A DNA stretch of 49,513 nucleotides from Treponema sp. (GTDB lineage Bacteria; Spirochaetota; Spirochaetia; Treponematales; Breznakiellaceae), in assembly GCA_031259215.1 (NCBI GenBank), contig JAIRLU010000119.1:1-49513 (forward strand), read 5' to 3'. Below are positions 49,479 through 49,513 of the stretch, in pieces (the first letter of the stretch is position 1; each line of letters starts with the position of its first letter). The notes beneath the pieces were generated by a model. That model was not told where the DNA came from. It did not search any database and worked only from the letters and a program-made list of their open reading frames with translations. A program made the translations under genes and the position numbers.

Positions 49479-49513
49479 GACCGCCGGTCCCGGATATGTC
49501 CGCACCCACTGCC

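Noticed and set aside
1-49513. CRISPR array, retron, toxin-antitoxin or known anti-phage operon
   Set aside because: No regularly spaced repeats, reverse transcriptase, Cas or typical defence domains in any ORF.

Overview
The window is a spirochaete chromosomal segment. Treponema-type is an inference from FlaA sheath protein, FlaB flagellin, SpsF/SpsG-like proteins and the gene styles. Most of it is conserved housekeeping DNA: lolCDE-like, ftsY, prfB, dnaJ/dnaK/grpE, flaA, amidase, flaB, infA, mnmE, a his operon, a GH130 enzyme, cmk-like, mutY-like, a Nik/Opp-type ABC transporter, tRNA-Leu(CAG), deoD and metA. The main observations are: (1) a tightly coupled five-gene cluster (radical SAM/NTase fusion, GT-like, SpsF-like, SpsG-like/methyltransferase fusion, ATP-grasp) lying between flaA and flaB, a candidate surface or flagellar glycan pathway; (2) a his leader peptide with four consecutive His codons and a perfect terminator ahead of hisG; (3) three copies of a ~115-130 bp triple-hairpin repeat with compensatory base changes, marking decayed accessory islets; (4) a prfB programmed +1 frameshift that the ORF track misses; (5) a HisA-HisI-HisE fusion; (6) a RelA/SpoT-TPR fusion; (7) a possible CsrA-type leader on flaB; (8) gene graveyards at 1-1.2 kb, 31.5-32.6 kb and 39.9-41 kb. 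No CRISPR array, rRNA or intact transposon was seen. All family calls are from reading motifs; no search was run.
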